NCBI RefSeq assembly: GCF_900090245.1
Contig: NZ_FMDN01000021.1
Span: 39,828 to 103,827 of the forward strand
Origin: Micromonospora halophytica
GTDB taxonomy: Bacteria > Actinomycetota > Actinomycetes > Mycobacteriales > Micromonosporaceae
Length of the DNA stretch: 64,000 bases
Direction: 5' to 3'
Shown here: positions 60,475 to 64,000 of the stretch, piece after piece
Numbering within the stretch: the first letter of the stretch is position 1
Layout of the letters: every line of letters starts with the position of its first letter
The notes under the pieces: model-generated
Told to the model about the DNA's origin: nothing
The model's database searches: none
What the model saw: the letters and a program-made list of their open reading frames with translations, nothing else
Program-made: the position numbers and the translations under genes

Positions 60475-60633
60475 ACACCCGTTTTGGGGGTCGGAGAAAC
60501 CTCCGCCAGCGGGTAACGTCGGGTCCGTACCGCTGTGCCGGGTCGGACCGGCGGCGGGGATTTCAGACGGACGGGCGCCCGGCGCCCGCAGGTCAGGGCC
60601 GGGTTCCGGCCGACGAGTGCAGGGAGAACGTAG

Positions 60634-61929
60634 GTGGCACGGATCGGTGACGGCGGCGACCTACTGAAGTGCTCCTTCTGTGGTAAGTCCCAGAAGCAGG
60701 TCAAGAAGCTCATCGCGGGCCCAGGGGTCTACATCTGCGACGAGTGCATCGATCTCTGCAACGAGATCATCGAAGAGGAGTTGGCCGAGTCCGGCGAGGT
60801 GAAGTGGGAAGAGCTTCCCAAGCCGATGGAGATCTGCCAGTTCCTCGACAACTACGTCGTCGGGCAGGAGCAGGCCAAGAAGGCGCTCGCCGTCGCGGTA
60901 TACAACCACTACAAGCGGATCCAGGCCGAGGCGGCCGGCGCGCCGGGCCCCGGCAGCGACGGCGTCGAGCTGGCCAAGTCCAACATCCTGCTGCTCGGCC
61001 CGACCGGGTGCGGTAAGACCCACCTGGCGCAGACCCTGGCCCGGATGCTGAACGTGCCGTTCGCGATCGCCGACGCCACCGCCCTGACCGAGGCCGGGTA
61101 CGTCGGCGAGGACGTGGAGAACATCCTCCTCAAGCTGATCCAGGCCGCGGACTACGACATCAAGCGCGCCGAGACCGGCATCATCTACATCGACGAGGTC
61201 GACAAGATCGCCCGTAAGTCGGAGAACCCGTCGATCACCCGGGACGTCTCCGGCGAGGGTGTGCAGCAGGCGTTGCTGAAGATGCTCGAGGGCACGGTGG
61301 CCAACGTGCCGCCGCAGGGCGGGCGCAAACACCCGCACCAGGAGTTCATCCAGATCGACACCACCAACGTGCTGTTCATCTGCGGTGGCGCCTTCGCCGG
61401 TCTCGACCAGATCATCGAAGCCCGCACCGGTCACGGCGGCACCGGCTTCGGCGCCCGGCTCCGGTCGGTCTCCGAGCGGTCGACCGATGACATCTTCAGC
61501 CAGGTCATGCCGGAGGACATGCTCAAGTTCGGGCTCATCCCCGAGTTCATCGGCCGGCTGCCCGTGATCACCAACGTGCGCAGCCTGGACCGCAGCGCCC
61601 TGGTGCGCATCCTCACCGAGCCCCGCAACGCGCTGGTCCGGCAGTACCAGCGCCTCTTCGAGCTCGACGGGGTGGAGTTGGAGTTCGAGCAGCCGGCGCT
61701 GGAGGCGATCGCCGACCAGGCGATGCTGCGCGGCACCGGTGCCCGTGGCCTGCGCGCCATCATGGAAGAGGTCCTCCTCTCCGTGATGTACGAGGTGCCC
61801 AGCAACCCGGACGCCGCCCGCGTGCTGATCACCCGCGAGGTGGTCCTGGAGAACGTCAACCCGACGATCGTCCCGCGCGAGTTCACCGGTCGCCGGGCCC
61901 GCCGGGATCGCGAGGAGAAGTCGGCCTGA
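60634..61929 (+). CDS. clpX: ClpX, ATP-dependent unfoldase subunit
   Basis: AAA+ hexameric unfoldase delivering tagged substrates to ClpP1P2. The 431-residue product has the N-terminal zinc domain CSFCGK...CDECIDLC, Walker A LGPTGCGKTH at about 125-134, Walker B IIYIDEVDKI, the pore loop GYVGEDVE and a sensor-2 C-domain with GARGLRAIMEEVLL. GTG 60634. It is 211 bp downstream of clpP2, with a terminator between. Matches mycobacterial Rv2457c in position and size. Confidence 0.97.
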   Translation: MARIGDGGDLLKCSFCGKSQKQVKKLIAGPGVYICDECIDLCNEIIEEELAESGEVKWEELPKPMEICQFLDNYVVGQEQAKKALAVAVYNHYKRIQAEAAGAPGPGSDGVELAKSNILLLGPTGCGKTHLAQTLARMLNVPFAIADATALTEAGYVGEDVENILLKLIQAADYDIKRAETGIIYIDEVDKIARKSENPSITRDVSGEGVQQALLKMLEGTVANVPPQGGRKHPHQEFIQIDTTNVLFICGGAFAGLDQIIEARTGHGGTGFGARLRSVSERSTDDIFSQVMPEDMLKFGLIPEFIGRLPVITNVRSLDRSALVRILTEPRNALVRQYQRLFELDGVELEFEQPALEAIADQAMLRGTGARGLRAIMEEVLLSVMYEVPSNPDAARVLITREVVLENVNPTIVPREFTGRRARRDREEKSA

Positions 61930-61959
61930 CCGGCCACCGCCGCACGCACTGACTTCGGG

Positions 61960-61986
61960 AGCACGGCCACCCTGTGGGGCCGTGCT
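61960..61986 (+). terminator. hairpin after clpX
   Basis: Nine-base arms (61960-61968 with 61978-61986) and a nine-base loop, 30 bp after the clpX stop. T richness downstream is weak, so the call is tentative. Confidence 0.5.
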
Positions 61987-62169
61987 TCCGTCCGTCGGAC
62001 ACGACGGCGGTCCGCCTTCGGTACGACCGGGTGGTGCCCTTCGTGCTGGCGGCGGTCCCCGCGAGCCGGCAGGACAGCAGGCCCCGAACGGGTGGGCGGG
62101 AGCGGCGCAGCCGGTGCTCGCGTCATCTGACGCTGTCGTCGGCCGGGCTCCGGCCGTACGCTGATCTCC

Positions 62170-62967
62170 ATGCGTGTCGCCGTCTGCCAGCTCAACGCCC
62201 GCGACGACCGCGCGGCCAACCTGGCCGCCGCGGAGGCCCTGCTGGTCAGGGCCGCGGCGGCCGGTGCCGATCTCGCGGTCCTCCCCGAGTACGTCGACTA
62301 CCTGGGCCACGCCGCGGGCATGCCGGCACCCGAGCCGGTGGACGGCACGGTGGGGACGTTCTTCGGGGGCGTCGCGGCTCGGCTCGGCATCTGGGTCGTC
62401 GCCGGCTCCTTCCACGAGGCCGGCCCGGATCCCGAGCACACCTGGAACACGTCGCTGGTCTTCGACCGCTCCGGCGCTCTCGCCGCCAGCTACCGCAAGA
62501 TCCATCTGTACGACGTGGAGATCCCCGGCCGGGTGTCCTACCTGGAGTCGGCGACAGTCGCACCGGGCGACCGGCCGGTGGTGGTCGAGGTCGAAGGGCT
62601 ACGGGTCGGCCTGTCGATCTGCTACGACCTCCGCTTCCCCGAGCTCTATCGGCGGCTCGCCACCGACGGGGGAGCGCACCTGCTCGTCGTGCCGGCCGCG
62701 TTCATGCTGCACACCGGCCGGGACCACTGGGAGGTGCTGCTGCGGGCCCGGGCGATCGAGAATCAGTGCTTCGTGGCCGCCGCCGGGCAGACCGGCGACC
62801 ACGATCCGGGCCGGACGTGCTTCGGGCGCAGCATGGTGGTCGACCCCTGGGGGACGGTGCTCGGCCAGGTGCCGGACGGCCCCGGTCTGACCGTCGTCGA
62901 CCTCGACCTCGATCGGCTGCACACCATCCGCGCGGAGCTGCCCAGCCTGGCCAACCGCCGGCTGTAG
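62170..62967 (+). CDS. carbon-nitrogen hydrolase (nitrilase superfamily, Nit-like amidase)
   Basis: Product of 265 residues with the nitrilase-fold triad: Glu40 in LAVLPEYVDYLG, Lys110 in YRKIHLYDVEIPG and Cys151 in LSICYDLRFPELYR. The KIHLYDVE and CYDLRFPE signatures are typical of Nit1-like deaminated-glutathione amidases. In mycothiol-producing bacteria the substrate may differ, so only a general omega-amidase or amide hydrolase role is claimed. ATG 62170. It converges with the small membrane protein gene, with only a 3-bp gap between stops. Confidence 0.88.
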   Translation: MRVAVCQLNARDDRAANLAAAEALLVRAAAAGADLAVLPEYVDYLGHAAGMPAPEPVDGTVGTFFGGVAARLGIWVVAGSFHEAGPDPEHTWNTSLVFDRSGALAASYRKIHLYDVEIPGRVSYLESATVAPGDRPVVVEVEGLRVGLSICYDLRFPELYRRLATDGGAHLLVVPAAFMLHTGRDHWEVLLRARAIENQCFVAAAGQTGDHDPGRTCFGRSMVVDPWGTVLGQVPDGPGLTVVDLDLDRLHTIRAELPSLANRRL

Positions 62968-62970
62968 CCG

Positions 62971-63198
62971 TCAATCCTGGAAGAGCACGCCGAGCACGGT
63001 GAGGCCGACGATCGCGGCGGCGGTCACCAGCAGAGCGGTGCCCATCCGCGATCGCCCGCGCCGCGCCAGCCGCGCCAGCGACAGCAGGACGACGACGAGC
63101 ACGACCGCGCCGATCACCAGCTGCCAGAAGGGCAGCAGCAGTCCGAGCAGTGCCTCTTCGGCGAGGGGGACCACCGGGGACCGCGAGACGTCATCCAT
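62971..63198 (-). CDS. small two-helix membrane protein
   Basis: Product of 75 residues from ATG 63198. Two hydrophobic helices (LLPFWQLVIGAVVLVVVLLSLARLA and MGTALLVTAAAIVGLTVLGVLF) are joined by a basic loop ARRGRSR, so a hairpin with a positive-inside turn. The open frame extends 30 codons upstream but is Arg-rich and unlikely to be used. No recognised family. It runs opposite to the rRNA operon next door. Confidence 0.65.
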   Translation of the reverse strand: MDDVSRSPVVPLAEEALLGLLLPFWQLVIGAVVLVVVLLSLARLARRGRSRMGTALLVTAAAIVGLTVLGVLFQD

Positions 63199-63445
63199 GG
63201 CAGCCACTCTGGCACGCCGCCGGCTCCGCCGGCCCGCCCTTCGCGGTGGGACACGCGGTCTGCGTGGACGAAGCCCGCGAGGACGCAATGACGATCATTG
63301 ATTTGCCTTCTGAGGGCCTTCCGCGTAACTTTCTCTCTGCACGCGGGAGGCCGGACAAACCGACGGAGAGCGGGCACCAGGCTCGTGGCGGAGACGCCGA
63401 GCGAGACTGAGGATCGGGCGGTGCGAGACACTCCGGAAGACGGGG

Positions 63446-63474
63446 TTGCGATCGCGAAACCGACCGGGTAGAGT
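63446..63474 (+). promoter_or_regulatory. rRNA promoter P1
   Basis: TTGCGA (63446-63451) and TAGAGT (63469-63474) separated by exactly 17 bp, about 370 bp before the 16S gene. Weaker -35 than P2. Confidence 0.6.
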
Positions 63475-63617
63475 GCGAAAGCCGGCAGGGAGCCGGGCGG
63501 GTGGCCGCGAAGCGGCGATCGGCCGGTCTGTCGCTTCCCACGACAGGAACGACCGCCGGTGACGGCGTGCGTCAGCGTGGAACGGACCGAACCAAGTTGA
63601 TCACCTCGGATGCGAGG

Positions 63618-63646
63618 TTGACAGCGGAAGTCGGGTCGGGTAAGTT
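63618..63646 (+). promoter_or_regulatory. rRNA promoter P2
   Basis: Consensus -35 TTGACA (63618-63623) and TAAGTT (63641-63646) separated by 17 bp, about 200 bp before the 16S gene. The best promoter in the window by consensus. Confidence 0.8.
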
Positions 63647-63843
63647 AGAGGGGTTGCCCCGGATGGGGCTCCACGGATGTGGAGTTCCGGCGGTGTGTGG
63701 TTGTTCTTTGAGAACTCAACAGGGTGCTTGATAAGCCAGTGCCAATTTGATTTATACCCCGGACTGGTGATCCTTCTTCGGGAGGGTTGTTGGTTGGGAT
63801 TCCTTTGGCAACACTTTTGTTGTCAGGACATGTTTTCAACAGT

Positions 63844-64000
63844 TTTTGTTGGAGAGTTTGATCCTGGCTCAGGACGAACGCTGGCGGCGTGCTTAACACA
63901 TGCAAGTCGAGCGGAAAGGCCCTTCGGGGTACTCGAGCGGCGAACGGGTGAGTAACACGTGAGCAACCTGCCCTAGGCTTTGGGATAACCCCGGGAAACC
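63844..64000 (+). rRNA. rrs: 16S ribosomal RNA, 5' end (cut by window edge)
   Basis: Contains the universal AGAGTTTGATCCTGGCTCAG site (start 63853) and the next conserved block GACGAACGCTGGCGGCGTGC, TTAACACATGCAAGTCGAGC and GGCGAACGGGTGAGTAACAC. The mature 5' end is placed a few bases before the first site. About 157 bases are present and the rest lies beyond the window. Confidence 0.97.

Larger units (their letters stand above)
63199..63843 (+). other. rRNA operon upstream and leader region
   Basis: Almost 650 bp without a supported gene. It includes promoter P1 (63446-63474), promoter P2 (63618-63646) and a leader with the short stem GTTCT-ttg-AGAAC (63703-63715) embedded in an antitermination/processing-like segment TTCTTTGAGAACTCAACAG. 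The AT-rich stretch 63740-63843 likely holds the 16S 5' processing stem. Confidence 0.7.

Overview
The window is chromosomal DNA from a high-GC actinomycete, most likely a member of the Micromonosporaceae (Micromonospora-like). The evidence is very GC-rich third codon positions, frequent GTG starts, mycobacterial-type families (EttA, GlbO, a Rv2466c-like mycothiol enzyme, twin ClpP, an Eis-like acetyltransferase, a ClgR-type operator) and an rRNA leader of actinobacterial type. From about 15.9 to 61.9 kb, the core genes ettA, thioesterase, glbO, HNH protein, ctaJ-like/DUF5130, pepN, Rv2466c-like, rpiB, tig, clpP1, clpP2 and clpX broadly recall the Rv2477c-Rv2457c block of Mycobacterium tuberculosis. 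Accessory genes are interspersed in that backbone.

Layout. 0-5.7 kb: ATP-dependent DNA ligase, a proline-rich membrane protein, a SURF1 protein, a CobB-like protein that lacks both signature catalytic residues, and a GNAT acetyltransferase. 5.7-11.5 kb: a class A penicillin-binding protein diverges from a tightly overlapping cobC-cobT-cysG corrinoid/siroheme operon, with a perfect 19-bp palindrome between them. 11.5-15.6 kb: otsA and a fused otsB-GH15 gene for trehalose metabolism. 15.9-25 kb: ettA operon, YbjN-like protein, truncated haemoglobin, MFS exporter, MscS channel, HNH nuclease, and a sortase with a candidate wall-anchored substrate.

25-37 kb: an Lrp/AsnC regulator diverges from an eleven-gene operon that encodes nearly the whole aerobic kynurenine / 2-aminomuconate meta-pathway, tryptophan to pyruvate plus acetyl-CoA. 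Formamidase is the one enzyme without an obvious gene. 37-49.7 kb: a frameshifted cutinase of the PET-hydrolase type, an amidase, CtaJ-like and DUF5130 proteins, a truncated Uma2 protein, pepN, an Rv2466c-like DsbA-fold protein, DUF1015, rpiB, an Eis-like acetyltransferase and a secreted trypsin-like protease. 50-54.7 kb: a propionyl-CoA synthetase-like ligase and a membrane protein joining a cytoplasmic Hsp70 ATPase domain to an external PQQ-type beta-propeller.

55.4-57.1 kb: the remnant of an integrative element in tRNA-Gly(TCC), bounded by a 46-bp direct repeat of the tRNA 3' half and carrying a truncated tyrosine integrase. 57.3-62 kb: tRNA-Pro(TGG), then tig-clpP1-clpP2-clpX with a ClgR-type operator and strong terminators. 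62-64 kb: a nitrilase-fold amidase, a small membrane protein, and an rRNA leader with two promoters running into the 5' end of 16S rRNA, which the window edge cuts off. Repeats of note are a 58-bp element that fills gaps between co-directional genes and a 33-bp inverted-repeat element near 25.1 kb.
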